NCBI RefSeq assembly: GCF_007995215.1
Contig: NZ_VCDK01000003.1
Span: forward strand, 124,001-188,000
Source: Shimia ponticola
GTDB taxonomy: Bacteria; Pseudomonadota; Alphaproteobacteria; Rhodobacterales; Rhodobacteraceae
Length of the DNA: 64,000 nt
Reading direction: 5' to 3'
Position 1 is the stretch's first letter, and every line of letters begins with the position of its first letter. Position numbers and translations under genes: made by a program. Below, in pieces: positions 56,359 through 64,000 of this stretch. The notes below the pieces were generated by a model that was not told the origin of the DNA, made no database searches, and saw only the letters and a list, made by a program, of their open reading frames with translations.

Positions 56359-58017
56359 ATGACGCAAACCACCACTTCGGTGCATCCAGCGGCGAAAATG
56401 TACGCGGACGAATACAAGGCGGGCAAGCTTGACCGTCGTGAATTCATGGCGCGCGCGACAGCCTTGGGTGTGGCATCGGCCACAGCCTACAGCCTGATTG
56501 GGGCAACTCCAGCAGCTGCTGCGGGCCACGCTCAGCAAGGCGGCACTCTGCGCATGGAAATGGAAATCCGCGCACTGAAAGACCCACGTACGTTTGACTG
56601 GACGCAAATTGCGACCTTCACCGCTGGCTGGCTGGAATATCTGGTTGAATACAACAGCGACGGGTCGTTCGAGCCAATGCTGCTGGAAAGCTGGACCGCA
56701 AACGACAACGCGACACAGTACACTCTGAACGTCCGCAAAGGCGTCAAGTGGAACAACGGTGACGACTTCACCGCAGACGACGTGGCACGCAACGTTGCAA
56801 TGTGGTGCGAAAAGGACGTCGAGGGTAACTCGATGGCCGGTCGTATGGCGTCGCTGATCGACCCAGACACCAACAAGGCACGCGACGGCGCAATCGTTGT
56901 CGTCGACAGCCACACGGTACAACTGAACCTGCCAAACCCAGATATCACCATCATTCCGGGCATGGCTGACTATCCAGCGGCGATCGTCCACAGCAGCCAC
57001 AACCCAGACGACATGCTGGGCACTGCAGTCGGCACCGGTTACATGATGCCTGAAAGCCATGAAGTCGGCGTCAAAGGCGTCCTGGTCCGCAACGAAGGCC
57101 ATGACTGGTGGGGCTATGAAGCCGGCAAAGGTGGTTTCCTCGACCGTATCGAATTCATCGATTACGGCACGGACCCATCGGCATTTGTCGCGGCTTACGA
57201 GGCCGAAGAAATCGACATGAACTGGGAATCGGTTGGCGACTTCGTCGACATCTTCTCGAGCCTTGGCCTTGTCCGTTCGGACGTTGTGTCGGGTGCGACC
57301 GTCGTGATCCGGCCAAACCAAGACGCAGAAGTCGATGGCATGAAGCCTTACGCAGACGTGCGCGTCCGCAAAGCGCTGGCCATGGCGGTCGACAACGCTG
57401 TGTGTCTGGAACTGGGTGTCTCCGGCAACGGTATCCCAGCGGATAACTGCCACGTTGGTCCAGTTCACCCAGAGCATGACCCATCGGTCACGCGTATCGC
57501 CTATGATCCAGCAGGTGCAAAAGCCCTGATGGAAGAAGCAGGCATGGGTGATTTCGAGCACGAGCTGATCTCGATCGACGATGACTGGCGCAAGAACACG
57601 ACTGACGCCGTGGCAGCTCAGCTGCGCGACGCAGGCATCAACGTGCGCCGGACTGTTCTGCCGGGTTCGACCTTCTGGAACGACTGGGCGAAATATCCGT
57701 TCAGCTCGACCAACTGGAACCACCGCCCACTGGGTACGCAGGTTCTGGGTCTGGCCTACCGCTCGGGCGAAGCATGGAACGAAAGCGCGTTCAACAACGC
57801 CGAGTTCGACAGCCTGCTGGCAGAAGCCAACTCGATCGCCGATGCAGATGCACGCCGCGAAGTGATGGGCAAACTGCAAGCCATCATGATCAACGAAGGC
57901 GTGACGATCCAGCCATACTGGCGCACGATCACACGTCACCACGTTGAAGGCCTGGTCGGTGTCGACATGCACATCGCGTACCTGCCGCAAATCTACAAGT
58001 GGGGCTTCGCAGCCTAA
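56359..58017 (+). CDS. Peptide/solute-binding protein, family 5 (ABC transporter)
   Basis: 552-aa periplasmic receptor of a DppA/OppA-type importer. The N-terminus has a twin-arginine-like motif DRREFMARA (Arg26-Arg27) before a hydrophobic stretch and an Ala-rich cleavage site, pointing to Tat export, which is unusual in this family. [10 protein letters not shown] starts the mature fold; [20 protein letters not shown] is the family signature. Proline is coded almost only by CCA, unlike neighbours, a sign of very high expression. RBS AGGGAG before ATG 56359. The ligand is unknown. Confidence 0.93.
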   Translation: MTQTTTSVHPAAKMYADEYKAGKLDRREFMARATALGVASATAYSLIGATPAAAAGHAQQGGTLRMEMEIRALKDPRTFDWTQIATFTAGWLEYLVEYNSDGSFEPMLLESWTANDNATQYTLNVRKGVKWNNGDDFTADDVARNVAMWCEKDVEGNSMAGRMASLIDPDTNKARDGAIVVVDSHTVQLNLPNPDITIIPGMADYPAAIVHSSHNPDDMLGTAVGTGYMMPESHEVGVKGVLVRNEGHDWWGYEAGKGGFLDRIEFIDYGTDPSAFVAAYEAEEIDMNWESVGDFVDIFSSLGLVRSDVVSGATVVIRPNQDAEVDGMKPYADVRVRKALAMAVDNAVCLELGVSGNGIPADNCHVGPVHPEHDPSVTRIAYDPAGAKALMEEAGMGDFEHELISIDDDWRKNTTDAVAAQLRDAGINVRRTVLPGSTFWNDWAKYPFSSTNWNHRPLGTQVLGLAYRSGEAWNESAFNNAEFDSLLAEANSIADADARREVMGKLQAIMINEGVTIQPYWRTITRHHVEGLVGVDMHIAYLPQIYKWGFAA

Positions 58018-58033
58018 CTTGATCAACTGGTTC

Positions 58034-58060
58034 GGGCCGCAGGACATTCTGCGGCCCTTT
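58034..58060 (+). terminator. Intercistronic hairpin after the binding-protein gene
   Basis: Nine-base stem GGGCCGCAG/CTGCGGCCC with loop GACATT, followed by TTT. As in many ABC operons it probably stops part of the transcripts, or protects the upstream mRNA, so that the binding protein is made in excess over the permeases. Confidence 0.7.
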
Positions 58061-58119
58061 CCACCCTTATAGACTGCGAGTGCCGATAAACGGCACCAAT
58101 CCATCCAACAGGGGTCCAA

Positions 58120-59166
58120 ATGGGACTGTTTATCCTTCGCAGGTCGGGGGTGATGCTGCTGACGGCACTATGCCTGACGTTCATCGTTTTTTTCCTGACC
58201 AATCTGGGTCCAAACCTGGAAAAACTTGCCAAAACTCAGGGTAACTTCCGTATGACGGAAGCCGAGGTCGCCAGCTACCTTGGAGATCGCGGGTATCTTC
58301 AGCCGACGATGTACAAATACGCCGAATGGTTGGGAGTGAAGCCCGGGTTCAAAACGGTGAAAGAGGATGGCTCGGTCGTTGGCCGGTGTGTGCGTCCCGG
58401 CGTTCCTGTTGAAGAAACCCCCGAATACTGCGGACTTCTGCAGGGCAACTGGGGCTTTTCGACCGTTTTCAAAGACGATGTCTCCGAGATCGTCTGGAAA
58501 CGTTTGGGCCTGACCGGATACCTGATGTTCTGGGTGATGCTTGTGATGGTTCCAGGCGCGCTGATCTTCGGCGTCTTGTCGGGCATGCGTGAAGGGTCGC
58601 GCACAGACCGCACCCTGTCGACCACGGCGATCACCTTTACCGCGACACCTGAATACGTGTCGGGTGTTATCTTTATTGCGCTCTTTGCATCCTCTGCCGG
58701 CTTCGGCCGGATCTTCAAAGGGTCGGCCACCAGTGCCATGGAAAGCGCGAACTTCGAAAACTTTTTCCTGCCTGTCATCACCATCTCGCTATATGGCCTT
58801 GGCTACATCGCGCGGATGACACGGGCTTCGATGGCCGAAGTCATGACAGCGCAATACATCCGGACAGCCCGCCTGAAAGGTGTGAGCTTCCGCAACATCG
58901 TCTTGAAACATGCCCTGCGTAACGCGCTGATTGCACCGTTCACAGTGATCATGCTTCAAATCCCATGGCTGTTGAACGGCGTGGTGATCGTTGAGACGCT
59001 GTTTAACTACAAGGGCTTCGGCTGGCTTCTGGTTCAGGCCGCCGGGAACAATGACATTGACCTGCTGCTGGCCTGTTCGGTTGTAGCTGTCGTCGTGGTT
59101 CTGTTGACCCAGCTGATCAGTGACATCGGCTATGTCTTCCTCAACCCCCGTATTCGTGTGAGCTAA
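58120..59166 (+). CDS. Peptide-type ABC transporter permease (DppB family)
   Basis: 348-aa inner-membrane permease. First helix RSGVMLLTALCLTFIVFFL; the EAA loop is YIRTARLKGVSFRNIVLKHA followed by LRNALIAPFTV. The periplasmic part between helices 1 and 2 (about residues 40-125) includes an insert with two cysteines (GRCVRPGVPVEETPEYCG). The operon partner follows after 12 bases. Confidence 0.93.
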   Translation: MGLFILRRSGVMLLTALCLTFIVFFLTNLGPNLEKLAKTQGNFRMTEAEVASYLGDRGYLQPTMYKYAEWLGVKPGFKTVKEDGSVVGRCVRPGVPVEETPEYCGLLQGNWGFSTVFKDDVSEIVWKRLGLTGYLMFWVMLVMVPGALIFGVLSGMREGSRTDRTLSTTAITFTATPEYVSGVIFIALFASSAGFGRIFKGSATSAMESANFENFFLPVITISLYGLGYIARMTRASMAEVMTAQYIRTARLKGVSFRNIVLKHALRNALIAPFTVIMLQIPWLLNGVVIVETLFNYKGFGWLLVQAAGNNDIDLLLACSVVAVVVVLLTQLISDIGYVFLNPRIRVS

Positions 59167-59178
59167 GGAGGTCCCATC

Positions 59179-60363
59179 ATGGAATTGTTAAGCTGGGGCG
59201 CCATTATCACGCAAATTCTGATCCAGTTCATCCCGGTCTGGATTGCCCTGTTCCTCACCTTCACGGTGTCGATCATGTTCAAGCGCAAGCTGGGCCTGTA
59301 TGGCAAGCTGTTCGACAGCCCCATCGGTATGGTTGGCTATGCATTGGTCATGTTCTGGGTGTTCACGGCGATTTTCGCCGATCTGATCATGACCCATGAT
59401 CCGCTGGCACAGATTTCGTCCATGAAGAACAAGGTGCCGGGCACACCCGTCAGCGGGGCAGATGAGGGCATCTTTGAACATTATCTGCTGGGCGGTGACG
59501 CGTTGGCGCGGGATGTGTTCAGCCGCATGGTCAAGGGCAGCCAGATCGTTGTAACAATCGCACCTTTTGCGACGCTCTTTGCGTTCATGGTCGGCATCAC
59601 ACTGGGTCTGCCAGCCGGTTATTTTGGCGGCAAGTTCGACACGGTCCTGTCGTTCCTTGCGAACCTGATCCTCGCCTTCCCGGTGATCCTGCTGTTCTAT
59701 CTGCTGGTCACACCAGAGATCGTGGCGACAGGTCTGCCGACCTATATGGCGATGGTGCTGTTCCTGTTCCCGATCATCTTCTTGGTGATCCTGTTCAACA
59801 GCCGGTTCTTCACCCAACCACAGAAGCGCAACATCATGGTGGCGGCGATCGTCGGTGTTGGTGGTTGGCTCTATCTGTCGCTGATTTCGCAGTCGAACAC
59901 GCCGGTGAACTTTATGGGTGCGCTGGACGGGTTTGACGTCGCGGGCGGTATCCTCATCGTGTTCGTGTCGGTGGTTTTCGTGAACTCGCCTACCGTGTTC
60001 CGGATCGTGCGCGGCCTCGCGCTTGATATCCAGACACGGGATTATGTGGCGGCAGCGCAAACGCGCGGTGAAGGTCCGTGGTACATCATGCTTTGGGAAA
60101 TCCTTCCCAATGCACGTGGGCCACTGATCGTCGATTTCTGCCTGCGGATTGGCTACACCACGATCCTCCTGGGAACACTTGGCTTCTTTGGTCTGGGTCT
60201 GCCGCCGGAAAGCCCGGACTGGGGCACGACCATTAACGCCGGTCGCCGCCTTCTGAGCGCCTTCCCCCACCCCGCCATTGTACCGGCTGTCGCGCTTGTG
60301 ACGTTGGTGCTGGGTCTGAACCTGCTGGCCGACGGCCTGCGGGAAGAGAGCCTGCGGGATTAA
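59179..60363 (+). CDS. Peptide-type ABC transporter permease (DppC family), enlarged
   Basis: 394-aa permease, about 100 residues longer than usual DppC. GGDALARDVFSRMVKGSQ marks the family start of the transmembrane domain. An insert at about residues 195-260 (VILFNSRFFTQPQKRNIMV and on) adds apparent membrane segments before the EAA loop YVAAAQTRGEGPWYIMLWEI. GGAGG stands before the ATG. The C-terminus LADGLREESLRD is standard. Confidence 0.92.
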   Translation: MELLSWGAIITQILIQFIPVWIALFLTFTVSIMFKRKLGLYGKLFDSPIGMVGYALVMFWVFTAIFADLIMTHDPLAQISSMKNKVPGTPVSGADEGIFEHYLLGGDALARDVFSRMVKGSQIVVTIAPFATLFAFMVGITLGLPAGYFGGKFDTVLSFLANLILAFPVILLFYLLVTPEIVATGLPTYMAMVLFLFPIIFLVILFNSRFFTQPQKRNIMVAAIVGVGGWLYLSLISQSNTPVNFMGALDGFDVAGGILIVFVSVVFVNSPTVFRIVRGLALDIQTRDYVAAAQTRGEGPWYIMLWEILPNARGPLIVDFCLRIGYTTILLGTLGFFGLGLPPESPDWGTTINAGRRLLSAFPHPAIVPAVALVTLVLGLNLLADGLREESLRD

Positions 60364-60379
60364 TTGCCAACCTCGGGAG

Positions 60380-60425
60380 GTGGGGGGCCAGCCCCCCACA
60401 CCCCCCGGAGTTATTCTGGAAAGAT
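60380..60425. repeat. G/C-run palindromic intergenic element
   Basis: GTGGGGGG-CCAG-CCCCCCAC (60380-60399) is a perfect eight-base stem, followed by CCCCCCGGAGTTATTCTGG and AAAGATGAAG. I recall closely similar sequences at many places in Rhodobacteraceae genomes, between genes of one operon and at gene ends. It separates the permease from the ATPase gene. Confidence 0.6.
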
Positions 60426-60445
60426 GAAGAACAAGGAGACGAGGG

Positions 60446-62530
60446 ATGGCAAAGTGGGATTATGACGGGCCAATCCTGGAAATCGATCAACTGTCGATTT
60501 CGTTCTTTACCCGGCTGCGCGAAATTCCTGCGGTCATGGATTTCAGTTGCGTCGTGCAACCAGGCGAAGCGATGGGCCTTGTGGGCGAATCCGGCTGTGG
60601 GAAATCGACCGTCGCGCTCGGCGTCATGCAGGATCTGGGCGTCAATGGTCGGATCGTCGGCGGGTCGATCAAGTTCAAGGGCCGTGACCTGAACGAGATG
60701 AGCCAGGAAGAGCTGCGCGACATTCGCGGCTCTGAGATCGCGATGATCTATCAGGAACCGATGGCCTCGCTCAACCCGGCGATGAAAATCGGCAAGCAGC
60801 TGATGGAAGTGCCGATGATCCACGAAGGGGTCAGCGAGAAAGAAGCCTATGACCGCGCGCTTGAGGTGGTGACGGATGTGAAGCTGCCGGACCCCAAACG
60901 GATGCTGGACAGTTTCCCGCATCAGCTTTCGGGTGGTCAGCAACAGCGGATCGTGATCGCTATGGCCTTGATGTCGAAGCCGTCGCTCTTGATCCTTGAT
61001 GAGCCGACAACGGCTCTCGACGTGACGGTCGAAGCCGCTGTGGTCGAGCTGGTGAAAGATCTGGGCAAGAAATACGGCACGTCGATGCTGTTTATCTCGC
61101 ACAACCTTGGTCTGGTGCTGGAAACCTGTGACCGGATTTGCGTGATGTATTCGGGCGAAGCGGTTGAGACCGGCTCAATTGCGGATGTATTCGACAACAT
61201 GCGGCACCCCTATACTCAGGCGCTGTTCCGCTCGATCCCGCTGCCGGGCGCCGACAAGAACGCGCGGCCGCTCAAAGCCATTCCCGGGAACTTCCCCCTA
61301 CCCCACGAACGTCCGCCCGGCTGTAACTTCGGCCCGCGCTGCGATTATTTTGAAGGTGGGCGCTGTGATGCAGGCGACATCAAGATGTCAGAGGTGCCGG
61401 GTGATGACCGCCACGGGTCGCGGTGTCTCAAGTGGACCGAGATCGACTGGGACGCACCGATGGTCGTCACGGACGCCAAGGAAAAGGCAAAGCCCGGCGA
61501 TGTTGTTCTGAAGATGGACAATCTGAAGAAATACTACGAGGTCGCAGCCAATGCGATGTTTGGCGGGGGCGGCAAGAAGGTCGTCAAGGCCAACGAGACG
61601 CTGTCATTCGAGGCGCGTGAATCCGAGACTCTGGCCATTGTGGGCGAGTCCGGTTGCGGGAAATCGACCTTTGCCAAGGTGCTGATGGGGCTCGAGACGG
61701 CGACAGACGGGTCGATCACGATGCTCAATCAGGGCATTGAGAGCATTCCAATTCAGGAACGCAGCACTGACACCGTCAAAAACGTGCAGATGGTGTTTCA
61801 GAATCCGTTCGATACGCTGAACCCGTCGATGACGGTGGGCAGCCAGATCATGCGCGCCTTGGAAATCTTTGGCGTGGGTGACACGGTCGATGCCCGGCGG
61901 CAGCGGATGCTGGAGCTGCTTGATCTCGTGAAGCTTCCGCGTGCCTTTGCAGACCGGATGCCACGGCAATTGTCAGGCGGTCAGAAGCAACGCGTTGGCA
62001 TTGCGCGCGCCTTTGCAGGAGACGCGAAAATCGTGGTCGCCGACGAACCTGTGTCGGCGCTTGATGTGTCGGTTCAGGCGGCGGTGACGGACCTGTTGAT
62101 GGAAATTCAGCGGGAACACAAAACCACACTGCTGTTTATCAGCCACGACCTGTCAATTGTGCGCTATCTCAGCGACCGGGTGATGGTGATGTATCTGGGC
62201 CATGTGGTTGAGATGGGCAGCACGGATCAGGTCTTTGCCCCTCCCTATCACCCCTATACCGAGGCGCTGCTGAGCGCGGTGCCCATCGCGGATACCAGCG
62301 TTGAAAAAGAGCACATCGTTCTGGAAGGCGACATTCCGTCGGCCATGAACCCGCCTTCGGGTTGCCCATTCCAAACACGGTGCCGTTGGAAATCGGAAGT
62401 GCCGGGTGGCCTATGTGAGAAGGAAGTGCCGCCGGTGCGTCACCTGGCCGAAGGGCATCAGGTAAAGTGCCATCTGGCCGACGATATTCTCGCGCGGATG
62501 AACCCTGTGATTAAGGTTGCAGCAGAGTAA
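60446..62530 (+). CDS. Fused peptide-type ABC transporter ATPase (DppD-DppF)
   Basis: 694-aa protein with two complete ATPase domains. The first has Walker A GESGCGKST at residues 47-55, LSGGQQQR and LDEPTTALD; the second has GESGCGKST at about 400, LSGGQKQR and ADEPVSALD. Each is followed by the oligopeptide-transporter C-terminal motif (PGCNFGPRC, SGCPFQTRC). This fused layout is known from YejF and GsiA. It drives the two permeases upstream. Confidence 0.96.
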   Translation: MAKWDYDGPILEIDQLSISFFTRLREIPAVMDFSCVVQPGEAMGLVGESGCGKSTVALGVMQDLGVNGRIVGGSIKFKGRDLNEMSQEELRDIRGSEIAMIYQEPMASLNPAMKIGKQLMEVPMIHEGVSEKEAYDRALEVVTDVKLPDPKRMLDSFPHQLSGGQQQRIVIAMALMSKPSLLILDEPTTALDVTVEAAVVELVKDLGKKYGTSMLFISHNLGLVLETCDRICVMYSGEAVETGSIADVFDNMRHPYTQALFRSIPLPGADKNARPLKAIPGNFPLPHERPPGCNFGPRCDYFEGGRCDAGDIKMSEVPGDDRHGSRCLKWTEIDWDAPMVVTDAKEKAKPGDVVLKMDNLKKYYEVAANAMFGGGGKKVVKANETLSFEARESETLAIVGESGCGKSTFAKVLMGLETATDGSITMLNQGIESIPIQERSTDTVKNVQMVFQNPFDTLNPSMTVGSQIMRALEIFGVGDTVDARRQRMLELLDLVKLPRAFADRMPRQLSGGQKQRVGIARAFAGDAKIVVADEPVSALDVSVQAAVTDLLMEIQREHKTTLLFISHDLSIVRYLSDRVMVMYLGHVVEMGSTDQVFAPPYHPYTEALLSAVPIADTSVEKEHIVLEGDIPSAMNPPSGCPFQTRCRWKSEVPGGLCEKEVPPVRHLAEGHQVKCHLADDILARMNPVIKVAAE

Positions 62531-62540
62531 AGCAAATCTT

Positions 62541-62572
62541 GGTTACGCGCCTGCCATTTGCGGTGCGTAACC
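62541..62572 (+). terminator. Possible end hairpin of the ABC operon
   Basis: Eight-base stem GGTTACGC/GCGTAACC with a 16-base loop, ten bases after the stop. No T-run follows, so intrinsic termination is doubtful. It lies between convergent genes. Confidence 0.4.
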
Positions 62573-62582
62573 TTCACGCTTG

Positions 62583-63023
62583 CTACTCTAAAGCAGCGCG
62601 AACGGCGGCTTCTGTACCGCTCTTGCCCCAACCAAACGCAGATTTGTAAGGTGTGCCAAGCGCCACACCGCTGGCAACATTGACGCCAGACATTTTTGGT
62701 CGTTGCGCGCCGACATTCATCTTGATCGCGACGCCGCCGTCACAGGTCATGTCTATGTCGCCCGCACGGGTCACCTTGCCTTCGCACGTCCCCCATGTCG
62801 GCCCCGTAACCGTGTACTCTGCTGATCCGTTGGCGTGACCGCGTAGTTCACCGGGCAAAAGTTCCTCGCTGCCATCATCAAACTGCACCAGCATCATGGC
62901 GGGAAAGGTGATCTCGAAGGCGCCAGTCATCTGGCCATCGTTCTGGGCGGCGGCAATCATCACCGGTACTTCGCATCCGGATAGTAGAATTGCGGCTCCG
63001 GCCAGCATGACGTTTCTTAGCAT
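62583..63023 (-). CDS. Predicted lipoprotein, function unknown
   Basis: 146-aa secreted protein. The signal peptide ends in the lipobox LLSGC (Cys17). The mature part is beta-rich and has two more cysteines (GTCEGKV, DMTCDGG) that could form a disulfide. ATG 63023 has GGGGGA six bases upstream. I do not recognise the family. Confidence 0.78.
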   Translation of the reverse strand: MLRNVMLAGAAILLSGCEVPVMIAAAQNDGQMTGAFEITFPAMMLVQFDDGSEELLPGELRGHANGSAEYTVTGPTWGTCEGKVTRAGDIDMTCDGGVAIKMNVGAQRPKMSGVNVASGVALGTPYKSAFGWGKSGTEAAVRAALE

Positions 63024-63124
63024 ATTTGTCCCCCCAACATTGCGCACCAGTCTGGCGAGCACAAAAGAGTGAGTCAATTTTGGGGAGCCCGGCGGCCTCT
63101 AGGTGGGATACAGAGCCGAGCGAC

Positions 63125-63310
63125 TTAACGCTTGCTCCACCAGATTTGGAAAAGATCGTAAACAGCCCAAGCCGACATGCAGATAATGATCACCCAGCGG
63201 ATGGGACCAGCGTTGTCAATTGTCTCTGCGTCGGCAAGCAGATGAAGGACGATCCATACAAAGGCGATCAGGATGGCCCAAACGATAAGTGACCTTCTCA
63301 GCGAGCGCAT
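63125..63310 (-). CDS. Small two-helix membrane protein, function unknown
   Basis: 61-aa protein with helices SLIVWAILIAFVWIVLHLL and WVIIICMSAWAVYDLFQIW and a basic C-terminal end WWSKR. It starts seven bases after the lytic transglycosylase stop, on the same strand, so it is probably cotranscribed. No function can be given. Confidence 0.72.
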   Translation of the reverse strand: MRSLRRSLIVWAILIAFVWIVLHLLADAETIDNAGPIRWVIIICMSAWAVYDLFQIWWSKR

Positions 63311-63317
63311 AGGACGA

Positions 63318-63899
63318 TCATGACCCCATGATGATCTTCACGTAGTTCTGCGTTTCCCTGAACGGGGGAATGCCGCCGTACTGCTCGACCCTGTGAGGTC
63401 CGGCGTTGTAGGCGGCGAGCGCGAGGCGCCAGTCGCGGAACTTTACGTATTGCTCTTTGAGGTAGCGGGCGCCGCCTTCGAGATTTTGCTTGGGGTCTTT
63501 GGGATCGACACCAAGATACTTGGCGGTGCCGGGCATCAACTGGGCTAGACCGTAGGCACCGGCGTGGCTTTTGGCCTTAGGGTTCCAACGACTCTCTTGA
63601 TTGACAAGCCGCAGGAACAAATCCTCTGGAATGCCATGACGGCGGGCGGCGTCGCGCGCCATTTGCAAATACGGGCCACGGTATTTGCCGTTGTATCCAG
63701 GCGTTGCGAATTTGGACGGAACAACGATGGGCTTGGGCTTTAGGCGGACCGAGTTCGAATACTGCGCCGATGCGCGGTTATCGAGAACGTCCAACTGGGA
63801 TTTAAAGATTGAGGTTCTGGATTTGGTCGACGTCGTCTGTTGCGCCAAAACGCCTGTCGCCACACACGACACCACAAAAGCTGCCACTAGGTAACGCAT
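63318..63899 (-). CDS. Lytic transglycosylase (SLT domain)
   Basis: 193-aa secreted murein lyase. Signal peptide about residues 1-19 (cleaved after VLA). The SLT fold begins near residue 78; the catalytic Glu is in NQESRWNP (Glu102), with [13 protein letters not shown] and ALAAYNAGP as the standard motifs. Small soluble or periplasmic form without extra domains. Upstream, 63900-64000 shows no gene. Confidence 0.94.
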   Translation of the reverse strand: MRYLVAAFVVSCVATGVLAQQTTSTKSRTSIFKSQLDVLDNRASAQYSNSVRLKPKPIVVPSKFATPGYNGKYRGPYLQMARDAARRHGIPEDLFLRLVNQESRWNPKAKSHAGAYGLAQLMPGTAKYLGVDPKDPKQNLEGGARYLKEQYVKFRDWRLALAAYNAGPHRVEQYGGIPPFRETQNYVKIIMGS

Positions 63900-64000
63900 C
63901 TGCTCGCCCCATTTTCTGTGGACAACATATAGGATTTGGGCGGGATTGCACCACCGTAGATGGACATTTACCCGCCTTTAACCCACAAATACGCAAGATT

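Noticed and set aside
56299-58119. Minus-strand open frame of about 600 codons opposite the binding-protein gene
   Set aside because: It mirrors a gene with very regular codon use; the translated sequence looks non-natural and no RBS is seen.
59188-60399. Minus-strand open frame of 403 codons opposite the DppC-type permease
   Set aside because: Extremely His/Gln/Arg-rich product without any hydrophobic core, the typical mirror of a membrane protein gene.

Overview
This window looks like a chromosomal segment of an alphaproteobacterium of the order Rhodobacterales (Roseobacter-type, family unresolved). The evidence is a dusB-ntrB cluster, a fused ispDF gene, CtrA beside its inhibitor SciP (DUF1153), the families DUF6456, DUF6477 and DUF1127, an MttB-type methyltransferase, LpxI in place of LpxH, GAAC/GTTC-N7 SOS boxes, and a G/C-run palindrome that I recall as common in Rhodobacteraceae intergenic spaces. 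Almost all of the window is core or lineage-core gene content. I see no insertion sequence, prophage, CRISPR array, rRNA or tRNA gene.

Layout. 1-8943: ntrB (cut by the window edge), dusB, ispDF-pgpA-pncC, a ratA-prpD pair, hpt with a small membrane gene, lipA and a DUF6456 gene. 9158-20588: DUF6477, a lone MttB homologue, guaA, two EamA exporters, a FadL-type porin, a P-loop protein, metA, an alpha/beta hydrolase, ppk2 and a TetR regulator. 20674-29318: a polyamine-type ABC transporter without a binding protein, a LysR regulator, a DoxX-like protein, rplM-rpsI, a membrane zinc-ribbon pair, a MocR regulator and a DUF1127 gene. 29414-34414: a thioesterase, an enoyl-CoA hydratase, trmFO, a methyltransferase, gluQ, hisI and an IscU-like scaffold.

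34415-41868: a gene-poor stretch with palindromic repeats, a 40-codon membrane-protein gene behind clustered SOS boxes, then ligA-recG, the ctrA/sciP cell-cycle pair and mnmA. 41966-54206 is a long minus-strand envelope cluster in transcription order: pyrH, frr, uppS, cdsA, dxr, rseP, a 47-codon membrane gene, bamA, ompH, fabZ, lpxA, lpxI, lpxB. It couples isoprenoid and phospholipid precursor supply with outer-membrane assembly and lipid A synthesis. 54357-62530: miaA, an AraC regulator and a peptide-type ABC transporter operon. 62583-63899: a lipoprotein, a small membrane protein and a lytic transglycosylase.

Most interesting observations. (1) The 40-aa membrane protein at 34749-34871 lies directly behind a GAAC-N7-GAAC box, with more boxes upstream, so it may be an SOS-induced division or envelope factor comparable in logic to Caulobacter SidA. 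(2) Two DnaA-box-like sites and a CtrA-like site sit between the DUF6456 and DUF6477 genes. (3) A 47-aa membrane gene between rseP and bamA has its ribosome binding site inside an inverted repeat. (4) The DUF1127 gene has a structured 3' UTR that resembles an sRNA source.
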